Translations under genes and position numbers: made by a program
NCBI GenBank assembly: GCA_037043235.1
Contig: JAWRVZ010000276.1
Coordinates: 497,001-561,000 of the forward strand
DNA: 64,000 nt
Source: Rhodeus uyekii
Lineage: Eukaryota; Chordata; Actinopteri; Cypriniformes; Acheilognathidae
Reading direction: 5' to 3'
Shown here: positions 33,505 through 43,486 of the stretch, one piece after another
How positions within the stretch are numbered: the first letter of the stretch is position 1
How the letters are laid out: every line of letters starts with the position of its first letter
Notes under the pieces: generated by a model
The model's database searches: none
Seen by the model: only the letters and a program-made list of their open reading frames with translations
What the model was told of the DNA's origin: nothing

Positions 33505-34440
33505 TTATCCAGAAGGGTTGTATCTTCGTACATTTCCATAGCGTATGTATGTATGTGCCCGTTTCTATCTTACATTTGCAACACTTATTTTCATTCAGAC
33601 AACCCATTCCGGCAAGTCAGGCAGATGTATAATAATACCTGTGTAATACCTTGTATTGGATCAATTTACCTCTTGCCTCTTTAATGTATCTTTCACTGTT
33701 GGACACAATTCTTCTCCACGTTTCTTTATCTATATTGCTATTAATGTCTCTTTGCCAAATCAATCTCAGGTTTTCACAATTCTTATCGCCAATTATTAAA
33801 CAAAGTTGATAAAATTTGGATGCTTTTTGAAGAGATTTTGGTAGTTCACAAAATTTTTCTAAAATATTCTTGTCTTGTCCCATAGTGAATTTTGTCTCCA
33901 AACAATTCCTAATCTGTAAATATTTCCTAATCTGTAAATATTTGGTCCCGGCCAACTAGATTAAATTTCTCTTTTAAATTATTGTAAGATAATAGCTTAT
34001 TCTTATTAAATAAATCTTTTAATGTACATATTCTGCTTCTAAACCATTGTCCCGAAAACAAGATTTTTTCCCCTATCTTAACCTGAGGATTATTCCATAT
34101 TGACGAGTAATGCTGACACAAATGAGAGTTCTTGCACTTTTTGTGGACAGCTTTCCAAACTTCCTTGGAATGCGTCAGTATCGGATTAGTCATGTGATGC
34201 TGTTGGTCACCTGTTGGATTTTGTGATAAAGCTTCTATTGGCCGAAAAGGGGAAGTAAATTGACGCTCTATTAACACCCAATCTAAATCTGAATCATCTT
34301 CTCCCTAGTGTCTAGCAAGCTTAGACGTTTCAAATGCTATTTTATAAAGCTCTACATTTGGTAATGCTAACCCCCCTCTATCTCTAGGCAAACATAATTT
34401 TTCAAAGCCAATCCTAGGTCTTTTACCTTCCCACAAAAAT
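33505..34440 (-). pseudogene. L1 ORF2 C-terminal region
   Basis: Minus-strand pieces read NKCCKCKIETGTYIHTLWKC (a Cys-rich zinc-like motif, 33,600-33,540), LIIGDKNCENLRLIWQRDIN, and VLIERQFTSPFRPIEALSQN with FLWEGKRPRIGFEKLCLPRD further upstream. This is the C-terminal half of fish L1 ORF2. Frames change repeatedly. The ORF2 C-terminus continues at 28,468-28,200 across DIRS element 1. Confidence 0.7.
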
Positions 34441-34455
34441 TTTCACAACACTCCA

Positions 34456-35340
34456 GTGGGCGGACCCTGCGAGGATTTCGCGGACTATTTGGAGTGGGTG
34501 CTGGCGAGCAACGACTCTCCATTTACCATCGGCCCGGCTGAGGATACTGCCAGCCCCACTCCACAGTTCAAGCTTCCCGAGGACGACGAACGGATTCCCG
34601 CGCCTCGACGCCCGTCAGCGCCTGTTCCCGCGCCCCCTGCTCTGCAGTTCACGCCAGCGGCCGATGATGAACTGTGTTCCCCCCGAGCGGCCGAGCATGA
34701 ACTGTGTTCCCCCCGAGCGGCCGAGCATGAACTGTGTTCCCCCCGAGCGGCCGAGCATGAACTGTGTTCTCCCCGAGCGGCCGAGCATGAACTGTGTTCC
34801 CCCCGAGCGGCCGAGCATGAACTGTGTTCCCCCCGAGCGGCCGAGCATGAACTGTGTCTCCCCCGAGCGTCAGAGCCGCCCGAACTGCTTCCCCGAGCGT
34901 CAGAGCCGTCCGAGTGGCCCGTGCCCGACCCGCCGGAGCAGCCGTGGCCCGACCCGCCGGAGCAACCGTGGCCCGACCCGTCGGCTCTCCCAGACCACCC
35001 AGACCTCCTAGATCTCACAGACTTCCTGGAACCCCTGCTGGCGCCTCCCGAGCGCTTCGCCCTGCCGGCACCTCTTCAACGCCTGTGCCGCCCCCAAGTG
35101 CCATCCAGTCCTCCCGACGGCTTCCCGGGGAGGTCCCTCAAAAAATTTTTGGGGGGGGGTGAAGGAACTCTGAGGGCGGGTGGGGAGAAGGAGGCGCAGC
35201 CGACTGGGGAATTGGATTCCCCGGCACCACCCTGGACACGCCCCCGTACATGGCCCCTGACCCCACCTGCACCTCCATGGACACGCCCCCGTACATGGCC
35301 CCTGACCCCACCTGCACCTCCGTGGACACATGGCCCCTGA
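34456..35340 (+). CDS. Proline-rich repeat ORF, 5'-truncated
   Basis: About 294 codons, open from the left edge. It reads CEDFADYLEWVLASNDSPFT, then APRRPSAPVPAPPALQFTPA, then seven to eight tandem AEHELCSPRA repeats (30 bp each), then EPPELLPRASEPSEW and PEQPWPDP units, ending in a threonine/proline-rich tail with PAPPWTRPRTWPLTP repeats. I do not recognise a catalytic domain. By comparison with 11,007-12,968 it is the C-terminal part of a gag-like ORF of a related non-autonomous LTR family. Expression is unproven. Confidence 0.5.
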   Translation: MGGPCEDFADYLEWVLASNDSPFTIGPAEDTASPTPQFKLPEDDERIPAPRRPSAPVPAPPALQFTPAADDELCSPRAAEHELCSPRAAEHELCSPRAAEHELCSPRAAEHELCSPRAAEHELCSPRAAEHELCLPRASEPPELLPRASEPSEWPVPDPPEQPWPDPPEQPWPDPSALPDHPDLLDLTDFLEPLLAPPERFALPAPLQRLCRPQVPSSPPDGFPGRSLKKFLGGGEGTLRAGGEKEAQPTGELDSPAPPWTRPRTWPLTPPAPPWTRPRTWPLTPPAPPWTHGP

Positions 35341-35555
35341 CCCCACCTGCACCTCCGTGGACTCGTCCCCGCACTTGGCCCCTGGTCCCGCCTGCACCAC
35401 CCTGGAGACCTCCTGGACTCTGTAACCCGGTCTCCAGGGTGCCCACCCACCTATGTTCTGATGTAATTGTTTGGTGCTCCCCCTTGGTCCCCCTCCCTCC
35501 CTCCGCTGTTAACCATCTTAGGCACGAGGTCGCGCCTTCCGGGAGGGGGAGCTAC

Positions 35556-35904
35556 TGTCACAGTCATGTCATGATCCTCCAGTTTTGTCCCTCATGTGTT
35601 CCCGTAGATGTCTTGTTGTTTTGATTACCCATTTAGTTCGCCACCTGTATGTGATTTCCTATTTTATTTATACCCTCATGTGCTCCATTGTCGGTGTCAG
35701 TCTTTGAATATTATTAGTAGGTATGTTACTAGTCGAAGTGTATGGAATTTGGCTCCTGGTTTCTCTCTCCGAGTTTCTGTTTTTGCACCCCCGTGTGCCC
35801 TTTTGTTTATTGTAGCTAATTAAAGTTTATTTCTGAGTTTATCCTGTTGTCGTCGTCTCCTGAGTGTCCGTGTTCAACACACAGCCCGGCGTGTCACGGT
35901 AACA
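35556..35904 (+). repeat. Single LTR of the truncated element
   Basis: It begins TGTCACAGTC and ends ACGGTAACA, with terminal TG/CA. No copy was found on the left side, so a target duplication cannot be read. Confidence 0.7.
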
Positions 35905-36071
35905 GATATATAATTAAACTGCGGCCATTACCACCATTTTTATAAGATTAATCTTCCCCTATAGAGTTAACATCAATTTTCCCCAACTATCTAATTTTGC
36001 TTGTATTTTCTGCAACAGAGGATCCATATTGAAATTCATTATGTTCTGTAATTTAGAGCTCAGGTGAACGC

Positions 36072-36720
36072 CTAAATATTTAAATCCTTTACGCATCCAT
36101 TTAAACTTAAATGCACTGACTGAGGAAGAAAAACATGTTGCTGATACTGCATAGCCTCTGATTTATGCCAATTGATTTTATATCCTGAGAATTTAGAATA
36201 AGACTCAATCAATTTAAGAAGTATTGGTAAAGAACCTGAAGGGTCTTTAACTATTAGCAATATATCATCGGCGTATAATAGTAATTTATGTTCTCTTTCC
36301 CTCCGCAAAAACACCTGTAATTTTTGGTTTTTCTAAGGCTGCAAAAAGAAACCCCCACTCCACTCTATCAAAGGCCTTTTCCGCATCCTGTGATATTGCG
36401 GCATTGGGATCTACACTTGAATTATTCATCCACATGAGATGTAATTGCCTTCTCATATTATCAGATGAGGACCTGTTTTTAATAAAACCCACCTGGTCTC
36501 CATGTACAATTTTAGGTAAAATATTTTCTAATCGTGAGACTAATAATTTAGTTAACAATTTTAGGTCTACATTTAGTAAACTTATTGGACGGTAATTAAC
36601 AGGATCCATCCCATCTCTTCCTGGTTTTGGTATGAGTGATGTTAAAGCTTCATTAAAAGTATCGGGTAACATACCCTCCTCAAGTACCTTTGAATATACC
36701 TCAGTTAATACTGGGGTCAA
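36072..36720 (-). pseudogene. L1 ORF2 reverse transcriptase core
   Basis: The first piece (36,720-36,286) reads LPDTFNEALTSLIPKPGRDG, NYRPISLLNVDLKLLTKLLV, HGDQVGFIKNRSSSDN and ISQDAEKAFDRVEW (RT motif A with its catalytic D). The second (36,314-36,072) reads KLLLYADDILLIVKDPSGSL, containing the YADD box. Between them about 60-70 residues (motif B, PLSPLLF-type) are deleted and the frame changes, so the enzyme is dead. Confidence 0.85.
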
Positions 36721-37490
36721 CTCCTCGATAAACTTCTTATAATATTCTACAGGGAATCTTTACAGCCTTGTGATTTCCCAGATTTTAAAGACATTATCAT
36801 TTTCCTGACTTCTTCTTGAGTTATCGGTGCATCTAATGAGTCTCGTTCATCAGGAGTTAAGGAGGGTATGTAATCTTAGCTAAAAAGTCTATTAATTCCT
36901 TCTGATTTAATTTGGATTTTGATGTATACAGTTTGTAATAAAATTGGTTAAAAACCCTATTAATATCTTTGTTGGAGGTGAGCACCTTCTCTCCCTTTAA
37001 TTCCTGGTATGACATGAGATGCATCATATTGCTTTATCTGCCTAGCAAAAAGTTTCCCCGCTTTTTCCCAACTCTCATAATGTTTGCTCTTCAATTTGAA
37101 TAAAGCATATTCTGCCTTTTTATTAAAAAAGTCATTAAGATCAAATTTTAATTCACAGAGTTTCACTTTTTCAACACTTTCTTTCTTTCTTTTTCCCTAC
37201 TAGCATAAGCAATACATTTCCCCCTGATAAATGCATTAGATGCGTCCCATACTGTTGCTAATCTCAGAGTTGACCCAATATTAATTTAAAAAAACATATT
37301 TTTGTCCTTCTGCAATGAATCTACAAAGACCTTATACTACAGCATAAAAGTATTTAATATCTATCTCCCTCTTTTCTCACAATCTACTTCCAGTTCTAAT
37401 TTTAACTTCACATGTGCATGATGTGTGAGTCCTATTACTCCAATTATACAGTCTACGACCGAGTCAATTAAGTCAATTAGTCAATTAGTG
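36721..37490 (-). pseudogene. L1 ORF2 region between endonuclease and RT
   Basis: Degraded coding pieces, such as DLNDFFNKKAEYALFKLKSK at 37,150-37,090, match the linker of L1 ORF2. Stops and frameshifts are frequent. Confidence 0.55.
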
Positions 37491-38005
37491 TCAATTAGTC
37501 AATTTCAGAGTATGAATAGCAGCCCTATCTCTAGGACTTAATCTGATGTTGCTTGGACTTCTGTTGAGGATGCAATCCATAGTCTGATTAAAGTCACCTC
37601 CAAGTATTACATACCCCTCAAGGCTAGCTAATATCCTATTAACATCATGAAAAAATTCAGGCTCCTCTTTATTTGGTGCGCAAACGTTACACAACACTAC
37701 TTTAATATTGTTGAGTTTTGCTTTTATGCAGAGTAATCAACCTTACTTGTCTTTATGTTGATTCAACAAAACAAAATGTATTTTCTTCCTCACTAGAATG
37801 GCTACTCCACTCCTCTTGCTTGATACAGAATTATGAAAAACCTGCCCAACCCAGTCACATCGAAGTTTCAGGGCTTCCTTTTCATCTTTAAAGTGTGTTT
37901 CTTGTAAAAAGGCAGCGTCAGCTTTTCTGATTTTAAGATTTTTTTCCTTTTAACAGGTGACCCACAGCTGTTAATATTCCAAGATATAATGTTTACACAT
38001 TGTCT
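37491..38005 (-). pseudogene. L1 ORF2 endonuclease
   Basis: From 38,005 down: CVNIISWNINSCGSPVKRKK, then AFLQETHFKDEKEALKLRCD and VGQVFHNSVSSKRSGVA. The piece at 37,697-37,491 reads NVCAPNKEEPEFFHDVNRIL and VILGGDFNQTMD. These are the N-terminal WNVNG, QETH and GGDFN motifs of the apurinic-type endonuclease that nicks target DNA. Frames change between pieces. Confidence 0.8.
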
Positions 38006-38459
38006 ATCCATCACACACTAGTAAAATGTAACTCTTTGCACCTGTTGAAGTTTCTTTGTTCCATACTGAAAGAAAATAGATAAATGAAAATTTGCCATAT
38101 AAACTGGTATTAAACTCACCGCTCTTACTGATAGAAAACCAACACAAAATTTTTTGAACAACATTTTTTGAAGAAAAAAAAGAGAACAAAACAAATAAAG
38201 GAAAAGAAAAGAAAAGAAAACAAACTCAAAACACTGCTCATAAGGGCAGTTATCCCACTTTTGGGTCAAACCTTTAGTCCGTGATGCTTGCAGTCCGCGC
38301 GCAGCCGCTGACTCGGGAAGACAGACCCCAAAGGTTCCCCCGTCCCCACCACTACCTCACGATTCATAGTGCTTCGACACACATATTACATTGCCAGTAG
38401 TCCTGGTGATTGACTTGTCACTTCTTTGTAGTTAGATGTATTCTTTTATGTACCTATCT

Positions 38460-38990
38460 TCTGCCAAAGGTCAGTAAAACTCATCCTTTTCCCCTGCCAG
38501 GTGAAACTCAATGTTGCGAGGTGAGTTCGGGGTATGTCGAACTTCACGGTCCCAGAGTAACTTCTTCGCTGCAGAGAATTTTTTCCTCATCATTGCTCTC
38601 TCCCACGACATATCCTCGAAAATAGAAATCTTACATTCATCCCATTGAAATCCCCTGCTCTTTTTCGCTGCTGCTAGGACTTTCTCTCTCGCGGTATAAC
38701 GTAGAAATTTTACCAACACGATCCAGGGGGGTTGATCACCATTAGGCCATTAGGCCACATACTCGTTCATTTTATATCCAGCTTCTTTCCCTTCCTTGAG
38801 TCCGATTATTTTTATGTTATTCTGTCTGCTGCGATTCTCCAGATCTTCAACTTTATTCCAGATTTCGTCCACACGTTTCGCCATCTTTTCGTGTCCCCAG
38901 GCAGGCGATTTGATGCATCCTCTATGTGTGAAAAGCGATTTTTGGCTTCGTCGAGTCTGGCCTGTACCGAGCTAATTCAAGTTGCTTGCA
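38460..38990 (-). pseudogene. L1 ORF1 nucleic-acid-binding protein
   Basis: The upstream piece (about 38,900-38,760) reads AKRVDEIWNKVEDLENRSRQ and NNIKIIGLKEGKE, the coiled-coil end and RRM-like start of L1 ORF1. The downstream piece (38,719-38,471) reads MLVKFLRYTAREKVLAAAKK, ISIFEDMSWERAMMRKKFSA and AKKLLWDREV, the C-terminal domain. A stop and frameshift separate them. ORF1 proteins coat LINE RNA and act as chaperones. Confidence 0.75.
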
Positions 38991-38995
38991 AGTTA

Positions 38996-39239
38996 TCTAT
39001 CGAAGATTACTTTGTTTTGCGAAGCCAATATATACAAATTGGTCTAATTAATGTGGGGTATATGGAGCTGTGCTCTAAAGTGCAGCCATTTCCCAACTCG
39101 CCATCAAGTGACTCCCCATTTTTAAGTTTGTTAAATACTTTTATTTTTGAACACTTTTTAAGTTTCTTGACTGTGTAAATAATTTGCACATCTTGTGACA
39201 GTGTGTTATAAATTTCTCTCCAATGTTACAGTATTTAAC
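38996..39239. other. Unassigned short stretch
   Basis: No feature recognised between the L1 5' region and the Tc1-like relic. Confidence 0.4.
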
Positions 39240-39830
39240 TGCAGTCACTCATGGTGGAAACTCCAGGAGCTTCTAACAGCTGAATCCTGAACATGGTCGC
39301 CTAAGATGGACACCTGGACAAATGCTAATAGTGATCCAACAGATTTATAAGTGGGAGATTTCTGGTACTCATTTGGGCCCAGATAGTAACCTGAATATGC
39401 AGTCTAAGAAAACAAGTGCAGGACATTTTGCTGTCAAGTTCTGGGTTTATATGATTCCCTAGAGGAAAGGGTCACTGCAAACACTGATGAAACATTTCTG
39501 TCTTGATGGAAGTGACCATCCCCATCCATAAAGTATGAGGGGTCATTGAATGGTTTGAAGAGTATCAAATTGTACAAGACTTTGCAGTCAGCGGATCTCA
39601 ACCTATTGAACACCTAGAGGAGATACTGGACTGATGTGTTTAAACCAAAGCCTCCACCACCATCATCAAAACACAGAGTGAGGGAATATATTTGTAAGAA
39701 CTGTGCTCCATTCCACCAGTGTATTTCCAGAGACGCGTTGAAGCTGTTCTGACTGCAAATGATGGCCAAATACGTCAGTAAACATTGCATTGGATTTAGC
39801 TCTAATTTGTCACCCATCTACAGTCAAGTT
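39240..39830 (+). pseudogene. Degraded Tc1/mariner-like transposase relic
   Basis: In shifting plus frames the sequence gives pieces like GVIEWFEEYQIVQDFAVSGS, SQPIEHLEEILD, LCSIPPVYFQRRVEAVLTAN and DGQIRQ. These correspond to the end of Tc1-type transposases (WPAQSPDLNPIENLW and a RIEAVLxAxGGxTxY tail). No inverted repeats were identified. The call is tentative because of heavy decay. Confidence 0.45.
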
Positions 39831-40139
39831 TCTGAACAGAAGGTGCAGGAAACAACAAATAAAACTTCACAGCCTATCCCTCTAGATATAAATCTTTATT
39901 TAACATGATTGAATGAATTATGTTTATTTTATCCTCTCATGATTGTCATCTCTGTAATTCTTTTGAATATTTTTTTATTGTATGCTGTTTTATGTTTTGT
40001 TGTACATATTGCAAATTTCCAGTCTGCAGTTAAGCTGTAAATGATTTGACAGTTCAGTTGTATGTTGTTTGTCAAGCCAAGAAAGTACAATAAACTAAGC
40101 AGTAAAATATGAAACCGAGAGAAAGAATTTAGCATCTGA
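39831..40139. other. Non-coding AT-rich stretch
   Basis: No gene, repeat or motif is recognised. Confidence 0.45.
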
Positions 40140-40380
40140 CATGCAGTGATTCTTGGCAAACGGTATGTCAGCAACTCAGCTGTTATGCTATTATTTTATT
40201 TTTGGTTGATTTTATTTCAATCAGACTATCAGGTAGTTTATGACATAGTCAACAAGTTGGTGAATATTTTAAATAAAAAACAAAATAATTGTCTAGCGTT
40301 TTTGTGGCTGCCACGCACAAGCATGAGACGTCGCCATGGAAACAATAAGGGGAAAAGTTCTAAAATATTGGTCAACCTAA
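40140..40380. repeat. Fragment of the CATAGGCGGAG hAT family
   Basis: It shares with 1930-2085 and 61,085-61,240 the blocks CAACAAGTTGGTGA, TTTTGAATAAAA-like and CGCCATGGAAACAATAA, including CACGYGACAAGCATGA-like sequence. Only the inner right part of the family consensus is present. Confidence 0.65.
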
Positions 40381-40479
40381 AAAAACTCACACTGGGGGAT
40401 CAGCGATCATATTATTATCTAGTTTGTCAAAGAGTTAATGCCACAAAATCTTCACTTGTAAACAAAGTCCAACATAAAT

Positions 40480-40872
40480 ACTGCCTATATGCAAAAAAAG
40501 ACTTCCTCACTACCAGACCACAGTCAGTGTGTGTCGGCAAGAACACCTCCAGTGTTATCTCTCTTAGCACAGGCTCTCCTCAGGGCTATGTCTTGAGCCC
40601 CCTGCTGATCACTTTGATGACACATGACTGTGTCCCTAAGTCAGCTACAAATGACATTGTGAAGTTTGCGTAGTTTTTGAAGCTTCTGCAGTAGGACTCA
40701 ACAGGGACAATAATGCCTAAAGAGAAGAGGTGGAGCAGCTGGTGAAGTGGTGCAGTGAAAACAACCTGATCCTGAATATCACCAAAACTAAAGAGATCAT
40801 TTTGGACAAAAATCGGCTCTGCCATGCTCCTCTTCTTATCAACAACACGGCTGTGGAGATGGTTAGAAGCAT
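40480..40872 (+). pseudogene. Rex1/CR1-like LINE RT fragment
   Basis: The plus reading gives ISLSTGSPQGYVLSPLLITL, MTHDCVPKSATNDIVKFA, then in another frame EEVEQLVKWCSENNLILNIT, KTKEI and HAPLLINNTAVEMV. These are RT motifs B through D of Rex1-type LINEs. The FADD box is lost to a stop after KFA. It is ended by a hAT insertion at 40,873. Confidence 0.75.
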
Positions 40873-41054
40873 AGGCGGAGTTTGGGGGGGGGCTGACCAG
40901 AGCCAATTAATGCCTGCTTTGTGCTTTGAATATTTTTATTTATTACAGAATTCATATTTTCTCTTTTTATTTGTCTTATCTTATTAGTTCTGTGTATAGA
41001 ATGAGTAAGATATGGTTAATTCATTTTTAATTACTATATTTAATTTATTACTGT
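40873..41054 (+). mobile_element. Left end of a CATAGGCGGAG hAT element
   Basis: It begins CATAGGCGGAGTTTGG and then matches 1193-1350 closely (CCAGAGCCAATTAATGCCTG, TTACAGAATTCATATTTTCT). It is cut at about 41,054, where an unrelated CACTGTAAAAAA sequence begins, so the right end is missing. Confidence 0.75.
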
Positions 41055-41240
41055 ACACTGTAAAAAAAAATTTGTTCATTCAACTTACATCTTTTTGCTT
41101 TGACTCAGTTAAGTTTTCTGAACTTAATCTACAAAGTATTTTCAACTTAAAAACTTTAGTTGATATAGGTAAAATAGTTGATCCAACAACTTATTTCAAG
41201 TAACTTGTACTTCCAAAGTTTAGTTGAAATATGAAAACAT
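41055..41240. repeat. CACTGTAAAA-type interspersed repeat, left part
   Basis: It starts CACTGTAAAAAAAAATTTG and contains repeated TTCAACTTA/AAGTTGA motifs. Similar sequence continues at 58,624-58,760 on the far side of DIRS element 2, so the DIRS inserted into this repeat. The family is not assigned. Confidence 0.5.
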
Positions 41241-41472
41241 CTCAGGTTACGCATGTAACCATAGTTCCCTGAAGAGGGAACGAGACGCTGCGTCGAACGC
41301 TTGGGGAATCCTTGGATGCTGTCCGCGCGAAGCACAATATGTAAACTTCCGGCGCGCGCGCGCGTGTGTGAGTGAGTGACAGACGCAGATCGGTGACGTC
41401 ACGAACCAGTTGATAAAAGAGCGCCGGAACCCGGAAGCGGCAGCTTAGAGTTTGTCTGAAGCAAGCCCGGAA
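41241..41472 (-). repeat. DIRS-2 terminal inverted repeat (3' side)
   Basis: The reverse complement of 58,430-58,620, matching for about 190 bp through GCGTCGAACGCTTGGGGAAT, the (CG)n stretch and CGTCACGAACCAGTTGATAA. Its outer ~35 bp (CTCAGGTTAC...) differs from the other end, as in DIRS elements, and is matched instead by the internal region. Confidence 0.85.
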
Positions 41473-41499
41473 GGCGCGAGGAGCTGAGGCCAAAGACGC

Positions 41500-41614
41500 A
41501 GCGTCTCGTTCCCTCTTCAGGGAACGATGGTTACATACGTAACCTGAGACGTTCCCTTTCAAGGGAACTCGCGCTGCGTCGAACGCTTGGGGAACGATAT
41601 ACCAACGCCACCTC
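41500..41614 (-). repeat. DIRS-2 internal complementary region
   Basis: Contains GGTTACATACGTAACCTGAG, the inverse of the outer left end (41,241-41,260), followed by AACTCGCGCTGCGTCGAACG, which corresponds to the outer right end. A region complementary to both outer ends, next to one terminal repeat, is the known DIRS template for circularising the cDNA. Confidence 0.8.
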
Positions 41615-41647
41615 AGTGACGAAGGCCAACGAGTGTCTCGTAGCTCA

Positions 41648-42187
41648 CTACGAGAGGACCCGTGTTCCCGGAGCGGAGTTGAGGTCAAGCTGGTAAAACC
41701 TCAGAAAAGTATGCGGGGAAGACCACCCCGCCGCATCACAAACATCAGATAACGACACACCTGATATAAGGGCCTTAGAGGCAGCCACGCTCCTAGTAAA
41801 GTGGGCCCGGACCCTCAGAGGCGAGGAGGATCCGGCCAACTCGTAAGCCAGGGTGATAGCCTCAACTATCCACCTGCTTAAAGTAGATTTGGATGCAGGG
41901 GCTCCCTTGGGGGTCCCAAAGCAAACAAACAACTGGTTAGACTTACGCCAAGGGGCAGACCTATGGACATAAGTGTCCAGTGCTCGCACTGGACAGACCT
42001 TGTTTTTAAATTCCTGGTCCTGGTCACCGAAGGGGGGAGGGCAGAAGGCCTGCAGTACTATAGACCTGGCCACATGAGTGGGCACTTTGAGCACATAGCC
42101 TGGCCTGGGATGGAGGAAGGCTTTCACCATCCCAGGCGCAAACTCAAGGCAAGAGGGAGCTACAGAAAGCGCCTGTAGATCCCCAAT
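41648..42187 (-). pseudogene. DIRS-2 tyrosine recombinase, separated by insertion
   Basis: From 42,187 down: GDLQALSVAPSCLEFAPGMV, RPGYVLKVPTHVARSIVLQA, NQLFVCFGTPKGAPASKSTL, then SVAASKALISGVSLSDVCDA and GWSSPHTFLRFYQLDLNSAP, stopping at 41,648. This is the C-terminal catalytic part and is open for about 160 residues. It is cut at 42,194 by the composite; the preceding residues (LTLKTLFLLAITSL) are at 55,131-55,175. Confidence 0.85.
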
Positions 42188-42194
42188 TCTCTTT

Positions 42195-42520
42195 CACGAG
42201 TTCACACTTACGAATGATTCAGGAGCAATGGATGGTAAGCGTATTTGGCGAGCTGTCCGAGGAGAGGGCTCCGAGCTCGGTATTAGCCCGAACCTGGAGC
42301 ACTCCCCCCGTATCCTGACTTTTGATAGGAACAATTAAGTGTGAGGAGTTGGGGTGGTGGAGGGATGCCGAAAAATGTCAAAGAGCTGTAGGTGAGTCAA
42401 ACGTGTCTATATATACGTACTTCCTCTCCTGCTGATAGGATGAGGAGTAATTGCTGATGACGTGTTGATTGTATTAATCATTTGAACGTGCTCCTCCCGA
42501 ACTTTGTTAATAAAACATCA
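42195..42520 (+). mobile_element. Short element S1
   Basis: 326 bp flanked by TTT (42,192-42,194 and 42,521-42,523). The first ~113 bp equal the start of L and the last ~157 bp (from GATGCCGAAAAATGTC) equal the end of L; about 55 bp in the middle are private to S. It holds a TATATATA box at 42,408-42,415 and AATAAA at 42,509-42,514, about 100 bp apart, close to the 3' end. It looks like an internally deleted relative of L, in the way a MITE relates to its parent. Confidence 0.75.
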
Positions 42521-42756
42521 TTTCACGAGTTCACACTTACGAATGATTCAGGAGCAATGGATGGTAAGCGTATTTGGCGAGCTGTCCGAGGAGAGGGCTC
42601 CGAGCTTGGTATTAGCCCGAACCTGGAGCACTCCCCCAAAAATTGCAACCTAGTCGGACAGCCGCTAAGATTTTGATGACCCCCCAAAGAATTGCGAAGT
42701 TATGGCTGAGGGGGGGGAAAATGTGAGTTCGGGAGGGCAGATAAATGAATTTAGAA

Positions 42757-43480
42757 GCTTGCTCCTGCGGGAGCGTCACTGCTGCGGCAGTGGAATTTAG
42801 AAGCTTGCTCCTGCGGGAGCGTTACTGCTGCGGCAGTGGAAGTTAGAGAGAGCTGGAAGATAGAGAGAGCTTACTCCTGCGGGAGCGTCACTGCTGCGGC
42901 AGTGGAAATTAGAAGCTTGCTCCTGCGGGAGCGTCGCTGCTGCGGCAGTGGAAGTTAGAGAGAGCTGGAAGATAGAGAGAGCTTGCTCCTGCGGGAGCGT
43001 CACTGCTGCGGCAGTGGAAGTTAGAGAGAGCTGGAAGATAGAGAGAGCTTGCTCCTGCGGGAGCGTCACTGCTGCGGCAGTGGAAGTTAGAGAGCTGGAA
43101 GATAGAGAGAGCTTGCTCCTGCGGGAGCGTCAATGCTGCGGCAGTGGAAGTTAGAGAGAGCTGGAAGATAGAGAGAGCTTGCTCCTGCGGGAGCGTCACT
43201 GCTGCGGCAGTGGAAGTTAGAGAGAGCTGGAAGATAGAGAGAGCTTGCTCCTGCGGGAGGGTCACTGCTGCGGCAGTGGAAGTTAGAGAGAGCTGGAAGA
43301 TAGAGAGAGCTTGCTCCTGCGGGAGCGTCACTGCTGCAGCAGTGGAAGTTAGAGAGAGCTGGAAGATTGAGAGAGAGCTTGCTCCTGCGGGAGCGTCACT
43401 GCTGCGGCAGTGGAAGTTAGAGAGAGCTGGAAGATAGAGAGAGCTTGCTCCTGCGGGAGCGTCACTGCTGCGGCAGTGGG
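42757..43480 (+). repeat. Hairpin array A, 12 units (mostly 66 bp)
   Basis: Each unit contains GCTCCTGCGGGAGC, two bases, then CACTGCTGCGGCAGTG, i.e. two perfect hairpins (stems of 5 and 6 bp) both with loop TGCG closed by C-G. They are spaced by GGAAGTTAGAGAGAGCTGGA and a purine-rich link. First unit at 42,761-42,792. Most units are 66 bp, a few 46-51 bp. Long ORFs on both strands here arise only because 66 is divisible by 3. Confidence 0.9.
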
Positions 43481-43486
43481 AGTTCT

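Larger units (their letters stand above)
28469..33505 (+). mobile_element. DIRS retrotransposon 1
   Basis: Order on the plus strand: left terminal repeat, gag-like ORF, RT/RNase H region, tyrosine recombinase, right inverted repeat. The ends are inverted copies around ACTGCGTCGAAACGCATATG (left about 28,490, right about 33,438-33,459), with GTTCCCT..AGGGAAC hairpins. Inverted termini plus a tyrosine recombinase instead of an integrase is the DIRS hallmark. It sits in the L1 element, and a Rex1-like LINE is inserted in its gag. Pol carries stops and frameshifts, so it is inactive. Confidence 0.85.
34443..35904 (+). mobile_element. Truncated LTR element with proline-rich ORF
   Basis: An internal segment is followed by a 349-bp LTR at 35,556-35,904 (TGTCACAG...GGTAACA), preceded by a purine-rich tract GGGAGGGGGAGC. 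No 5' LTR is present, so the left side is truncated within L1. The internal ORF is similar in design to that of the young retrotransposon at 10.4-13.6 kb: acidic/proline-rich repeats with PEQPWPDP units. The LTR carries AATTAAAG rather than a clean AATAAA. Confidence 0.7.
27975..38995 (-). mobile_element. L1 (Tx1/L1 clade) LINE with nested insertions
   Basis: Read right to left: ORF1 (about 38,990-38,460), endonuclease (about 38,005-37,490), RT (about 36,720-36,070), mid-ORF2 (34,400-33,610) and the ORF2 C-terminus (33,607-33,505, continuing 28,468-28,200), ending with the 3' end at about 27,975 in the last NLR intron seen. Two later insertions split it: DIRS element 1 (28,469-33,505) and an LTR element (34,443-35,904). 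Many stops and frameshifts show it is dead. It may have ended the NLR gene. Confidence 0.75.

Noticed and set aside
41055..41240. EnSpm/CACTA terminus suggested by CACTGTAAAA
   Set aside because: No inverted copy of the end was found on the far side of DIRS element 2, so it is left as an unassigned repeat.
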